From Typhlomys cinereus (lineage: Eukaryota; Chordata; Mammalia; Rodentia; Platacanthomyidae), in NCBI GenBank assembly GCA_023101885.1, contig JALPQD010000402.1, positions 1,819,419 to 1,883,418 of the forward strand: 64,000 nt of DNA, read 5' to 3'. A program made the position numbers and the translations under genes. Positions 1 to 14,001 of the stretch are shown piece after piece. The notes beneath the pieces are model-generated. The model was not told the DNA's origin and ran no database searches. It saw only the letters and a program-made list of their open reading frames with translations. Position 1 is the first letter of the stretch. Each line of letters opens with the position of its first letter.

Positions 1-2294
1 TTCACCCCTCAGATATACAAGCACATCAGGTATATGCCTGCTCTATCCCTGTTGGTGGAACGGGGCTCAGATGGGAGGCAGCAGTGTTCGGTGGAGACCT
101 CAGTCCTGATGCAGTCAGTGAGGAGACACAGGTCACCCAAGGCTTGCACTGCCCCTCTCACCTTCCTCTGGTCTTCTTTCCCAGAATCCTCTGAGGGTCT
201 TAGCCCCCCATCCGTAGGACTCATCCCAACAACCGGTGAGTGACAGGGGTCTCTGTTTTCTCTGTCCCCAGGCTTCCTGGAGACATCTAATTCCTTGTTC
301 CTGGGGAGATGGACAGAGGTCTCACAGGTACCCGAGAAGCCCAGAGGCTTAGAGGCTAGACTGCAGAGGGGAGCATCCAGGTAGAGAGAAATAGTAGAGG
401 CTTAGCCTGGGGAAGAAGTAGCTCAGGTGAGGTGGGGAGCAAGAAGCTCAGCCCCTTCACCTGCCCATTCTACCTCAAGAGGCCTGAGAAACCCATGGGG
501 TTAGGTCCTCTGACTGCTAATGAAGACTCTTGAGAAGTGGTAAGGTAGACAAGAGCTAGGGTTTGGCCATCCCTCTTCTGAGATGCTGACTTGGACGAGG
601 CCCTTCTCCTGCTTGGGCCTCAATTTCTTCAACTGTAAAGTGGGCAAAGGGCAAAGGCTTGGCCCAGACATTCAAGTTCCTCAGTGCTGACCTTGGCTGT
701 GACTGCTGGCAGAGGAAGCCTCCAGAACTCAGTTGTGTAGTCACTCTGCCTCTCTGCCACAGAGATAGTGATATTGGACAGGGCTGGATACAGGACTACG
801 GCAGGGCATTCGGGCCCCTTTCTTCTAGCTCATGGGACTCAACTCTGCTGGACAAAACAAGCCTCAGGTCAGGTTCCCTGGGTTCCACCCCAGTTCAGCT
901 ATATCCTGTTAGGTGATATAGGGAAGGTAAATTGGCTGAATGAGAAGAGGAGGTCCCATGCTGCATGAACACAAACACCCGGCATGTGCCTAGCACACAG
1001 TAGGTGCTCAAGTAAGTAGTGTCAGTCTCATTCATGATGTCACATGTATTGCAGGACTGGAAAGCAACCTGAAAGTTTTGATCGGGGTCTTGGTGGCTTT
1101 CCTCCTGCTGCTCTTCTTCCTCATCCTCATTCCTCCTTTTCCTACGTAGACATCGGGGCAAACACAGGAAGGAAGGTGAGTAGAGCAGTGTGGCCCAGGA
1201 CTCAGGAGGGCATGGAGCCTGTCACCTGGCCCTGGAGCCACCAAAGCTGGAACTCAGCTCCAGCTCCAGGGACACCTGTCAGGCGAGACAGGTCAGTCTA
1301 GAGACATTTATACACAAGCTCAAATCAGAAAACCGGTTATCTGCATACCTGAAATTGAAATGCCAGGTGTTCTGTGAGCTTCTCCATCTTCAGGGATATC
1401 TGCACACTCACACCTTTTGTTTTAAAGTTCTTTCCTTCCCCGGAGGCGGGGAGGGGAGGGGAGAGGGCTTTCCACCCTCCCATGAGACTCCTTCCTCCCA
1501 TGCAGCCCACAGACAGACTGACTTACAACTTCCTACAGGAGCTATGCAGCCGGCGTCCAGAGACAGAGGTCCTCAGAAGAGGTAACTTCTACCCCAGAGT
1601 CCAGACTTCCTCCTGCCTGACGCCCCTCAGTCACCTGACAGCCCCTTGTCTCCCCAGCTCCAGCCCAGCAGCTGCGCTCCAGGAAGAAAACTTATGTAAG
1701 AGAAAGAAGGCCCTGGGGAGGTCTCAGCATCACGGTGTTGGTGTGGGGGGTCTTGGGGTCAGAGTTCTGTGGGACTGAACCCTCACTGTAGACCATCCAT
1801 CTGAACCAGGGCAGGGATCTGGGGATTGAGAGATCCCAAGACTCTGCTCAGAAGAGGCCCCCATGTTCTGCCACTGCAGATGCTTCTGTAACAGACATAC
1901 AGCCTGAGGACAATGTGGAGCTGGACGGTTGGGTAAGACCTTTGTCTCTGTCCATTCTCAGTTTACCCAGGGGCTCTTTTTTTTTTTTTTAATTCTATTT
2001 GGATAGGGAAAGGGAGAAGGAAAGAAAAGGAGAGGGAGAGAGGGAGGGAGAAAGAGATTGACTTATAAAGAGAGGCCTGATAAAGAAGCTAAAGGAGGAC
2101 ATCCAATGGACCAGCGCTTACAGATAGGGGCCACAGCAAATGCAAAGGCCCTGGGGCAGGAACGTACTTTCAGAAAATGGACCACACTGGTGGAGCTAAG
2201 TCGGTAAGAATCAAATGAATGGATAAACAGGAATACAGTAGGAAGGAAGCTTCTAAATTTCCCCCAAGGCCTCAGGAAGACTCTGAAGAGTCCT

Positions 2295-2335
2295 CAGAAA
2301 TTACATAATCTTTTTTTTTAAATTTTATTTATTCA

Positions 2336-2387
<52 letters not shown>

Positions 2388-2516
2388 TGTATCTCCTCCT
2401 TGTTTACTCCCGGCATTTATACATGGGGTCTAGGATCCGAACTCAGGGCCCTCTGCCTGCAAGGCAGAGGCTTAACCCCTGAGCCACCTCTCCAGCCCCA
2501 GAAATTACATAATCTT
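2295..2516 (-). repeat. tRNA-headed SINE with target-site duplication, LILR intron
   Basis: Reverse-oriented SINE: (GT)n at 2338-2390, then the complement of the head box ending CTCTCCAGCCCC at about 2500. It is flanked by a perfect 18-bp direct repeat (CAGAAATTACATAATCTT) at 2295-2312 and 2499-2516, the signature of recent L1-mediated insertion. Confidence 0.9.
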
Positions 2517-3027
2517 ACTCAAGTGTCTAAACATAGGGATCTCTCTGGCCATCACATGGAAATTTGGCCAGAGGAGACCCCAATGGAACTAGAAGACTGA
2601 GTATGCCTCCTCTTCTCTTTCTGTTGCAGAGCCCACCTGAGGGAGACCCCCAGGGAGAGACATACACACAGATGAAACCCTCCAGGCTCAGGAGGACAGT
2701 TGTGGTTTCTGTGGACACGAATGGCAGACAGGCAGAAGAGGACAGACAGAGGGACAGTCAGGTAGGTGCTGTGTCCCCAGGGCCCCAGGCTCCCAATGCC
2801 AAGCATGCCCCTTCCTCTCACTCTCTCCCACTGCAGGATGCTTTGACCGAGGAGCCCCATGGGGTGATCTACGCTCAGCTGTGCAGCATGTCCCTTAAGA
2901 AGGGAACAGCTGCAGCTCCTGCCACCCAGGCAGGGAGTCCCCAGAGGAGCCCAGCGTGTATGCTGCCCTGGCGTCCACTCGCCCTGGAGCTATTTCCAAG
3001 TATGCTGAATGATGACTCCCCACCAAT

Positions 3028-3033
3028 AATAAA
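3028..3033 (+). terminator. Poly(A) signal of the LILR-like gene
   Basis: AATAAA lies 16 nt after the TGA at 3010-3012 that closes the SVYAAL frame. In the VIYAQL frame the first stop is at 3071-3073, beyond the expected cleavage zone. Confidence 0.6.
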
Positions 3034-3297
3034 ACAGGAACAGTGCTTTAAACTGTGTGATATTACAGTATGAGCTGTGAAATGAAGATTTAAGAACAAG
3101 GAATGAGCCCAGGTGTAGATGTTCATGACCACCTGGACTACAGAATCAGAAAATGGGTCAAAGCACAAAAAAGTGAGGTGTGTGCTGCACCTCTCTTATT
3201 CCAGCATGCTGAAGTAGAGACAGAAGAATTAAGAGTTCAAAGCCTTTCTCTACTACATATGGAGTTGGTGAATAGCCTGGGCTTGAGAAGCTGTCTC

Positions 3298-3298
<1 letters not shown>

Positions 3299-3353
<55 letters not shown>
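3299..3353. repeat. (CA)n microsatellite
   Basis: About 27 uninterrupted CA dinucleotides followed by a short GA run, downstream of the LILR-like 3' end. Confidence 0.95.
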
Positions 3354-3355
<2 letters not shown>

Positions 3356-3479
3356 AGAGAGAGAACGGAGATGGGAGTGGTGGTGCAGACCTTGGTCAGC
3401 AGGGCTGTCCTCAAAGTTGCCTTAAGGTCTTGGATGCCCACTATGCCCCATCTTACACACATTCATTTGTTGCATGTGT

Positions 3480-3734
3480 GCTCACACGTGTGTAACTGGA
3501 GACACTTGAATGTGTGTACCTATAGAGGCACAAGGGTGACATTGGGAATCATCTTAACTGCTCTACCTTCTTACTGCTTTATTCTGGGGTTTTCCCAGGC
3601 TCTGTCTTCCAGGACTAGAATTATAAGCCAGCACCATATCCACTTGGCATTTTTACATGGGATTTGGGGATCCAAACTCAGGTCCTTTTGTGTGTGAGGC
3701 AACAGCTACGTATAACGAGCCATCTCTTCAGCCC
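3480..3734 (-). repeat. Degraded tRNA-headed SINE
   Basis: Reverse complement of the local SINE family: GGGAATCAT segment, TTTTTACATGGGATTTGGGGATCC segment split by divergence, and a CATCTCTTCAGCCC end. No clear target-site duplication was found. Confidence 0.7.
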
Positions 3735-6170
3735 ATGTATTTTTAAAAACATTATTGCACATATTAAGTATGTATGTATGTGCAGGACTTTTGTAGAGTT
3801 GATTCTCGTTCCACCTTTATGTGGGTTCCACAATGAAACTCAGGTCATCAGGCTTCATGGCAAGCACCTTTATGTACTGAGAAATCTGGCCTGCCCAGCA
3901 CTGGTCTTTCTGCTTTGGATTACACCTCACTTTTGCATGAGTTTTAGGGTTTTATTGTTGTGGTTTGGGGTCTTTAGAGAGCTATTCTGGCTCTGCAGTC
4001 CTGATTGGCCTGGAAGTACACCAGACTGGCAATCCTTCTGCCTCTAGAATGCTAAGAGGTGTGCTGCTGCAAGCAGTTTAGGATTTCTTTTCTGCTTCTG
4101 TGCAGAATGCCTTGGAATGTTTGTGACAGTACATGTAGGCATGCTTACTTACAATGTGAACTACTCTGATCCATGGAGAACTGACCTTTCTGGTGATTTT
4201 TGTGCTGTGGTGTTTTGTTGTATGCATGCATGTGCACCTAGACTGATGGTGTATGCCTTCCTCAGTTGAGACTAAGGAAAAACAGAGGTGGGGGAAAGGA
4301 GACGGGTGGTTTAGAAGGCAGTTCTCTCCTTTCACTATATTGGCTTCCAGGGATCAACATCACTATTTTGTCAGTCCACTATTTAAAAAACCAAAACAAA
4401 ACAAATAAAACAAAAACAGGCTTTCACTAAATCTGAGCCTCACTATCAGGACAAGCTGAATGGCCAGCAAGCTCCAGCAACTGAATCCCCACCCCCGACT
4501 GGGGCATGGTTTTCAAACTCAGGCCCACGTGCTTGTTTAGTAGGGGAGGGGAACACTTCAGTAACTGAACTATCCCCAACCCCTAAATTTTCCTTGTATT
4601 AATCTTTCACTTCCTAACTTTACCCCTAGGGTCAGTTCATTTATTTTACATTAAGACTATTATGAATGGGATTTCCCCCCAACTTCTCAGCAAATAGAAT
4701 GACTCTCTTGAATTCTGCAATGGAAAGGGAAAGGATTATAATCTTTTCAGTTCTAAGAACTTTTTGTAGTGCTGAGGAGCCTCCAGGATGGATTGGAGAC
4801 CCAACTTCTTGCTGTGGATGCAGAAATAAGCTCTCCACAAGACTAGACCAGCCATGTCCACACTTTCCTAGCTACAATATACTCGCTGAGATCCAGGAAG
4901 CTATATATAGGAAAACGATTCTTGGTTTAGGAAGGGAGATAAATACCGCACAGCCTTGAAGTGAAGAAAAAACTGATCACAGCACCTAGGTGTTGCCATG
5001 AAAGGCAGATAGCTGGACAATGCAGTGAGGTCCTCCTGCTTGTGACTAGGTGCATCCAGATTTGGAAGGAACATTAAATCCAGTGGGCCTTCTCTAGCTC
5101 ATCTCAAACTGTGGATGCCTACCATGCTGACAGGACTGAAGCGCATGGCCAGTCTGCCCTGTACCACAGAACCAAGCAGAGGGAGAAAAGGCCCAGGAGA
5201 GTCCATGAACTAGCTTGACCCCTTTCTGCTTATCCTTTTACCCTAAGAGATGGCATGTAACCCACAAAGTTTCTACAATAGCGGAAGGAGTACTCCAATA
5301 AATGTAATGGGGCTCTTGAGAAGGGCACAAGAGACATGTGTTTCCAAGTTGACTCCAGTTCTGACCTGTCCTCTTCCTGGCACCACAAAGATTTTCAACT
5401 ATATGTCCTATTCCTGTGAGACATTCCAACTGCTTCCCAGAAGTCTGAAGCCCAACACCCACTCCAAGCTGCCCATCTACACACAGCTAGTAAACTACTT
5501 TTCAGACATTCTCCCCTGTGAAAAGGATGCTGACCAGGGACCTAGACCCCTCTCCACAGAGACACCAAGGTAGGACACACAGCTAATATGTCCCATAGTG
5601 GGTAGAGGACCACATGATCAGATTAAGATGCTCTGAGGTAACCATTTCTACTATGTATGAATGAACACTAGTCAAGAACTTTCTACTAAGCTGCCGGGAC
5701 TTGAGAGCTTCCATGGGCCTGGGTTTTCTTTCACTGAGCCACAATAGGCAAAGTGCTAGAGCTATAGAGTTGCTCAATCCTAAGTGTGCCTCACTTCCCC
5801 AAATGAAACCACTTCCTCCAATCTGACCCCGGCTTCTTGGCAAGGACAAAGAAATGGGGAAGTGTGCCACTCATGCCCACATCTTGACAGGAAACCAAAT
5901 CACAAACCTCTTAACAGGAAACCAAAACACAAACCACCCAACGACACACTCTTATGCAGGTTGACAGCCCTACTCTCCATTAGGTTAGACCTTAATTTGC
6001 ATTGGTTTTTTCAGGAAGACTGCCCCACCCCATGTGGGAAGTGTTCAGGAGCATCTGGTTGACCAGGTCACTGCTGTGGTCTGGCCTATACCCAGTGGAA
6101 TTTCTTCCCCCTACAAGACAGTATTCAGAGAAAGGGAACATCAACAAACCAGTTCAAGTATAGATTCTGT

Positions 6171-6176
6171 TTTATT
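6171..6176 (-). terminator. RPS9: RPS9 poly(A) signal
   Basis: TTTATT on the plus strand is AATAAA on the minus strand, 41 nt past the RPS9 stop codon, giving a very short 3' UTR as is usual for ribosomal protein genes. Confidence 0.85.
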
Positions 6177-6216
6177 AAGTGGAAAACTAGATAACCTCCA
6201 AATCCTGAAAGGAGGC

Positions 6217-9077
<2,861 letters not shown>

Positions 9078-9255
9078 CTAGATTCGTCCTCGCGAGAACT
9101 GTCTTAAGCGCTTAGAAACGTGCACCACGCTAAACGTGAGGTTCCCCACCCAGCCGCCTTCCTCTCCAAGCTACTTCTTCAGCGGATTCATAGAAGTTCG
9201 GACAGCGATCACCGCACACCCCGATCCGGAACTCTCATACTCCCTAACAACTCAC

Positions 9256-9290
9256 CTGTGCGCTCGCGCCCCGCGTCAGAAAGAAGCAAG
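9256..9290 (-). promoter_or_regulatory. RPS9: RPS9 non-coding first exon (TOP-type start) and donor
   Basis: On the minus strand a pyrimidine run CTTCTTTC begins about 9286, typical of 5' terminal oligopyrimidine mRNAs. The short exon ends GCACAG at 9256 before a GTGAG donor. It would splice to the acceptor immediately before the ATG (exon top at 9973 minus 1000, i.e. 8973). The exact start site is inferred. Confidence 0.65.
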
Positions 9291-9308
9291 ATTCCTCCGC
9301 GTCGCGTA

Positions 9309-9337
9309 CTTATACCAACGTCGCCTGAGTGACGTCA
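9309..9337 (-). promoter_or_regulatory. RPS9: RPS9 core promoter: TATA-like box and CRE
   Basis: Minus-strand GGTATAAGTACG (TATAAG at 9309-9314) lies about 25 bp upstream of the inferred TOP start. A perfect palindromic CRE, TGACGTCA, is at 9330-9337, consistent with ATF/CREB input. Confidence 0.65.
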
Positions 9338-10174
9338 TGACGCACAGCTGACGGATATACCAATCAGAAAAGGTATTGTTGATGGATGGAAGAGCAGTCG
9401 AGAGGAGGAGGGCTAGAGCGGCGCTGGGCTGGGATGACTCAGGCCTGTCCTCACCGGGTTGTCAAAAAGCCCCACAGCCGACCAGGCAGGCTAGGAGCTC
9501 ACCAAGAGTTACTTCGGCCAAGCCGTGAACGAGGCCGGCTAGACGGTTGAGAACCAAGAAACCCTAAGCCCCTGTTTTTAGTCAACCTCCAGGAAATTTG
9601 GCATTCTCATTTGTGGCAATTCTTCTCCTGCCTCAGCCTTCCAAGTGCGGGGATTAAATGTGGCACTGGGGCTCAGTAAAACTTTGAAATGAGGATCCCC
9701 AGAAGTGTTCAGGCCCACTATCTTTATTTTGCCTTACTTTTTTATTGTTTGAGTTTTATACACGAATACAATAAATATATACCATCACCAACCCTGCTTT
9801 TTCCCACTGCACACCTTTTTCCCCAGCACCCTCCCTCTTTCAAGTCTTTATGCATGTGTGACCACTAAATTTCGTCTGGGTTGTCTTTGATGGCAAGTAC
9901 GCGGTGGACCATGAATTATGTTAACCAGTGGGTACACCGTTGAGGAATGCCCGCCCCTTCCAACATGGTATGGTGCCTTCTGAGGTCTTTCCCTTACCAC
10001 AATGAACTATTACTATTCAAATCTTGTGATGATCTTAGCTGTAGCAACCCTGTCATATACAGAAGATACTGTCTGGCAACAGAAACACCACACCCCCTTT
10101 AAGGCTTTTTTTTTTTAATAGTCTAGGCTTCAGGCTATAAATTGTATGTAGTTTCCTATTTATAACATTTACTT

Positions 10175-10186
10175 TTTTAAAACTTT

Positions 10187-10223
<37 letters not shown>

Positions 10224-10437
10224 CAGAGGGCATTATGTGTCCTTGTGGAGGGCCAAGGGTAACTTCAGGAATCATTCTGGATTGCTTCTACCTCCTTTTT
10301 GCTTGGCTCTGGAATTTCTCAGGCTCCACCAACCAGGGCCAAAAGTGCAGGCCACCACCTGGCATTTTTACGTGGGACCTGGGATCCAAGCTGCTTGTGA
10401 GGCAGAGTCTTAACCCCTGAGCCATCTTTCCAGCCCT
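10175..10437 (-). repeat. tRNA-headed SINE with (GT)n
   Basis: Reverse-oriented copy: T-rich start, (GT)n about 10191-10220, GAGGGCCAAGGGTAACTTC body, then CTGAGCCATCTTTCCAGCCC head complement. Confidence 0.85.
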
Positions 10438-10605
10438 ATTTTTTAAGACTTCCTCTAAAGTAACCTAACCTGGCTAGGAAATCTTTGCTGTGTACACAAG
10501 GCTAATCTTGAATTTCTGATCCTCCCTGCCTCAGCTTCCCAAAGTACTGGGATTATAGTGCTGCTCTACCAGGTTGGCCATCTCGACTTGTGAGCAGAGG
10601 CACTT

Positions 10606-10921
10606 AAGACCTTATGTAGAGGGCTGGAGAGGTGGCTCAGAGGTTAAACCTCTGCCTTGCAGGCAGAAAGTCCTGAGTTGGGATCCTAGACCCCACGTAT
10701 AGATGCCGGGCGGAAGCAGGAGCGGTTTCTGGTCCTGGTAGGGCGGAGCTGTGAATCCCGGGGCGGAGTGAACAAGAAGGTAGACGTGGTCCATGGTGGT
10801 TCCTGAATTCGCCCGTGGTTCTGCATATACACACACACAAATACATGCACACACAGGCATACATGCACAACTGAATAAATAAAAAAAATTTTAAAAATTT
10901 TAAAAAAGACCTTATGTAGAG
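10606..10921 (+). repeat. Young tRNA-headed SINE with perfect target-site duplication
   Basis: Starts GGGCTGGAGAGGTGGCTCAG at about 10621 and ends in an A-rich tail near 10907. A 16-bp direct repeat AAGACCTTATGTAGAG at 10606-10621 and 10906-10921 frames it. The body holds CG dinucleotides (GATGCCGGGCGG, CCCGGGGCGG), suggesting little decay since insertion. Confidence 0.92.
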
Positions 10922-11389
10922 CATGTCCAGAAATGAGTCCATCACCAGTTTAACTCTAACTGTAAACCCAACGTGCTCAGGAATGTGTCGCCTTAGTGCT
11001 TTCCTACTTGAGTATGTACAGGTACCTAAATTAAGATTTCCCCATGTTGTCATCCTCTGGGGAGGATGGCCCCAGACCTGCTGAAGGCCCTGAATCTCTA
11101 TTCACTTTTTTCTCTTCCTGGTGTTTCTTCTTTTAATTTACTTATTTACTCATTTATTTTTGACCTTGCACTCACTATGGTGCAAATTCACTTTGTTTTG
11201 TTACACCTCTGCCCTGGGCAGTGGTTCTCAAGCCATACAAACTAGCTTGAGTCAAGAATCCTCATGCCTCTCTTGCCTCTGAGTTAGTTAATTACCTCCA
11301 TAGACTTCAGCCCCAACCCCTGCAAAGGTTTGCAGATTACTGGAACTTTTTGCTTGATTGCTGGTATAGGACCTAACTCCATAAATAAA

Positions 11390-11640
11390 ATATGTGCATA
11401 TATTATGTAGTTATGTTACATATGTGCACATTATATACTTTTATGTGTATATATAATCTAATTGTTATTTGTATGTATAATGTACATTATATACATACAT
11501 GATATACATATATATGTATGAGTACATAATATATATAATTATATAAGTATATGTGTGTATACTATGTGTATATATGGTATGAGTATAAATGTCTATTATC
11601 TGTGTATATATAATAGTCTATAAAATATACTAAACAGAAA
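11390..11640. repeat. TA-rich simple-sequence tract
   Basis: Impure TATATG/TACATA tract mixing ATAT, GTAT and CATA runs. No gene is seen. Confidence 0.85.
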
Positions 11641-11838
11641 AACATCATATATGAAAGATTATGGTTCATAAATCAGTGGTCAATAGGCAAAATGAAAGTG
11701 TTAGCCTTGCTAAACTAGTATCTAAACTTGAAGGAAATTAAGATTTACTGAAAATAGCTGACAAGCAAAAAAAAGATTTTGGGTACTGGAAACTGAAGAC
11801 TGGCAAGATAGCTCAGAGCTGGTTAAAACTCAGGCTTC

Positions 11839-12240
11839 ACAATCATAATTGGACTTTGCATGCCCTGCACATTGTCCAACACACTGTTGACCTCACAAAG
11901 TCTAGCATCTGCTAAAGGCACCAAGATCCTTGGAGGCAAAGGATTGGCAGCCACAGCAGTGTTCCTATACCTAAGGGGTACACGGGAAAAGGTTCAGGGA
12001 AAGGCCACTGGGTCCTTGTACGTCATCGGAGAGGAGGGCCCAGAGGAAAATCAGGCATGCACAAGAAAGGACTCTCTGGGAATTGGGGCGGGAGGCACTG
12101 GGGGATGGGGAGGGAGGGGGGTGGGGAGGGGAAGCAGAGGGTACGGGGGGGAGGAGGAGGGAGGGAGGGAACTGGTATACCTGTTAAGTTTGTATGAGCT
12201 GAAATAATAATAAAAAATGTATTAATAAAAAAAAAAAAAA
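11839..12240 (+). mobile_element. G-rich, A-tailed retroelement fragment (copy 1), nested in a SINE
   Basis: Begins about AATCATAATTGGACTTTGCA, contains a GGGAGGGG-type polypurine block at about 12085-12170, and ends GTTTGTATGAGCTGAAATAA followed by poly(A). It matches a second copy at 16277-16660. Rodent L1 3' UTRs carry such G-rich tracts, so an L1 3' end or an L1-dependent element is likely. It splits a SINE: the head GCAAGATAGCTCAG lies before it and the SINE body resumes after the tail, with similar ACTCAG-CTTCA flanks on both sides. Confidence 0.6.
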
Positions 12241-12570
12241 AGACTCAGACTTCAATATGTTGGTGCCCTGAGTTTGATCCCTGGAAACCCACATGGAGGA
12301 AAGTAAACTGTTCTCTGACTTCCACCCATGCTCCATGGCTTTTGTGTGCCTTTCTCTTACTTTTACTCTCAAAACATCAACAGAGAAACTGAAGACTTAG
12401 AAGTAGAGACTTTCACATTGACAAAATCCAGAGCCTGAGATTATGTCACACCTACCTGTTATTCCCAACATCTGGAGGCTGAGGCAGGACGAAAAGTCCT
12501 CAGTCAGTCAAAGATACATACCAAGATTCTGACTCAAAAAAGGGAGGGAGGGAGGAAGAGAGGAAGGGAT

Positions 12571-12740
12571 GAGCTGGTAAGATAGCTCAGTAGGCAAGGC
12601 ACCTGCCTGCAAACCTGGCAACTTGAGTTTGAAATCCACATGGTAGGAGAGAACTGACTTCCAAAAGTGCCATGGCATGTATGAGCATACCTTCTGTTTT
12701 TCTCGAATATAATAAGCAAAAAATTAATTTAAAAAAAAAA
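12571..12740 (+). repeat. tRNA-headed SINE, second subfamily
   Basis: Head GAGCTGGTAAGATAGCTCAG, then GGCAAGGCACCTGCCTGCAAA, body CCATGGCATGTATGAGCAT and an A-rich end. The body differs from the CA-tailed copies. Confidence 0.8.
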
Positions 12741-12744
12741 TGCA

Positions 12745-12962
12745 GGGCTGGAGAGATGACTCAGAGGTTAAGACTGCCTCACAAGAAGGTCCTGAGTTCC
12801 CACCCTGGTGGGCAGAGCCTGAGCAATTCCAGCAAAACAAAAAGGTAGTAGAAGCAATCCAGGATGATTCCTGAAATCACCCTTGGTCCTCCACAGGGAC
12901 ACACAGTGCCTTCTGATACACACACAATAAACAAACAAACAAACATTAAAAAAAAAAAAAGA
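12745..12962 (+). repeat. tRNA-headed SINE
   Basis: Head GGGCTGGAGAGATGACTCAG, body GATGATTCCTGAAATCACCC, tail CACACACAATAAACAAACAA, then poly(A) to about 12960. Confidence 0.88.
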
Positions 12963-13753
12963 CAAGTGAGGCCCTGTTTCATGCAAAAATTTTCTAAAAT
13001 ATACACATTTTTCCAAGTCAGATGGTTACTACAATTCAGTAAGGAGATCTAAAGGTTAGCATGGACTACAAGACAGAAAGAAACAGATAGCTCAGAGGGT
13101 ACCATGCTTTTCTCACAAAACTGAATCCCTGCATTTGTTCCCCAGAGCCAATATGGTGGCAAAAAAAACAAAAAACAAAAAACTTCTGAAAGTTTTCCTC
13201 TGACCTGCACGAGCATACTGTTATGTATGTGCTTCTCTCTCAAAAAATGCTTTTAAAACAAACAAACAAAGCAATTGAATGGCATACAACCTGTTTTCTC
13301 AACAACCAGAAGGGGGAGGCTGAGGACCAGGAATTCTAAGTTGTCCTGCACTAACTACATTAGATCTGTCTCAAAAGCAAGAGGCAGTTCTCACACGCTA
13401 CCCACACTATGAAAAAAGCATAGTGCATGCCCAGAAGTCCCCCGTGTCCTGAACTGATGAACTCTGACACTGCAACTCAAACTTTCTTTTCTTTCATTCT
13501 AGGGTTTTTATTTATAACCTTGGGGTGCATCTGAAACACTTCGTAGAGATTTTTTTTTTTTTTTTGGCAAAATTTGGAATGAGAAGAGGCAGACTTTTGA
13601 ATCAGAAAGACCTGATTTAAAGCCCAAGTCTGGTAGCTGCCAATTAGATGACCTCTGGTACACTCATTTCTCCTCCTCTTCCCCATCTGCATATGAAACT
13701 AGAGCCCCAGCACTTTCAAGATCATGAAAAGGACTCATATCATACACTTGACA

Positions 13754-13772
13754 TTTATTCAACAAATTTATT
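13754..13772 (-). terminator. TSEN34: TSEN34 poly(A) signals
   Basis: Two minus-strand AATAAA hexamers (13767-13772 and 13754-13759) about 230 nt beyond the expected TSEN34 stop. Confidence 0.75.
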
Positions 13773-14001
13773 GACAAGTGCTATAGAAAACAGATGAAAA
13801 CAAACTCAGTTTACAGACTATAACTACAAAGCAACAAAGTCAGGAGTGGATCGACACAGAAAGAATCTAAAAGGATCCAGTTCCTAAATCTGGCACCAGA
13901 ACTGAGGAGTAGGCAGGGCAAGAGGGCAGATGCCTTTCATAGAAGAGAGCTGGGAGACCATCCAGAAAGGCTCTAAGTTGTTCAGCCACATACCCGGAAA
14001 C

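Larger units (their letters stand above)
185..3050 (+). pseudogene. 3' exons of a leukocyte Ig-like receptor (LILRB/PIR-B-like), frame broken twice
   Basis: Membrane-proximal end of an inhibitory leukocyte Ig-like receptor; the Ig-domain exons lie left of the window. Exons read from splice sites: 185-235 stalk (ends GLIPTTG); 1055-1175 transmembrane (GLESNLKVLIGVLVAF then a Leu/Phe-rich helix); 1506-1581; 1658-1695 (ends QEENLY); 1880-1932 (YASV..QPED); 2630-2761 (ETYTQM, QAEEDRQ); 2837 to the 3' end (VIYAQL). NLYASV and VIYAQL are ITIM or ITIM-like SHP-phosphatase docking motifs of this family. Phases agree between exons except for two defects. The transmembrane exon is 121 nt where a multiple of 3 is needed, and reads into TAG at 1147-1149. 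In the last exon the expected terminal ITIM (SVYAAL) is in a different frame from VIYAQL. The position next to RPS9 with the 3' end facing it corresponds to human LILRB3. It could be a pseudogene, a truncated receptor, or a functional gene carrying sequence errors. Confidence 0.8.
3074..6160. other. Intergenic DNA between the LILR-like gene and RPS9
   Basis: No gene is supported here. Visible content is a (CA)n tract at 3299-3353, a reverse-strand tRNA-headed SINE at about 3480-3734, further degraded repeat-like sequence to about 4300, a short tandem duplication at 5884-5939, and otherwise unremarkable sequence. Small open frames lack splice, start and family support. Confidence 0.6.
9360..13740. 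other. Repeat-rich intergenic DNA between RPS9 and TSEN34
   Basis: No gene is supported. Contents are several SINEs in both orientations, a TA-rich simple tract at about 11390-11640, a G-rich LINE-like element at about 11840-12240 inside an older SINE, and poly(A) remnants. Open frames here arise from repeats. Confidence 0.7.

Noticed and set aside
2337..2600. Frame starting MCVCVCV
   Set aside because: Translation of a (GT)n microsatellite inside a SINE; similar frames at 10190, 32407 and 32812 have the same cause.
11390..11640. AT-rich tract as a possible origin or matrix attachment site
   Set aside because: Simple TA/TG repeat with no further support.
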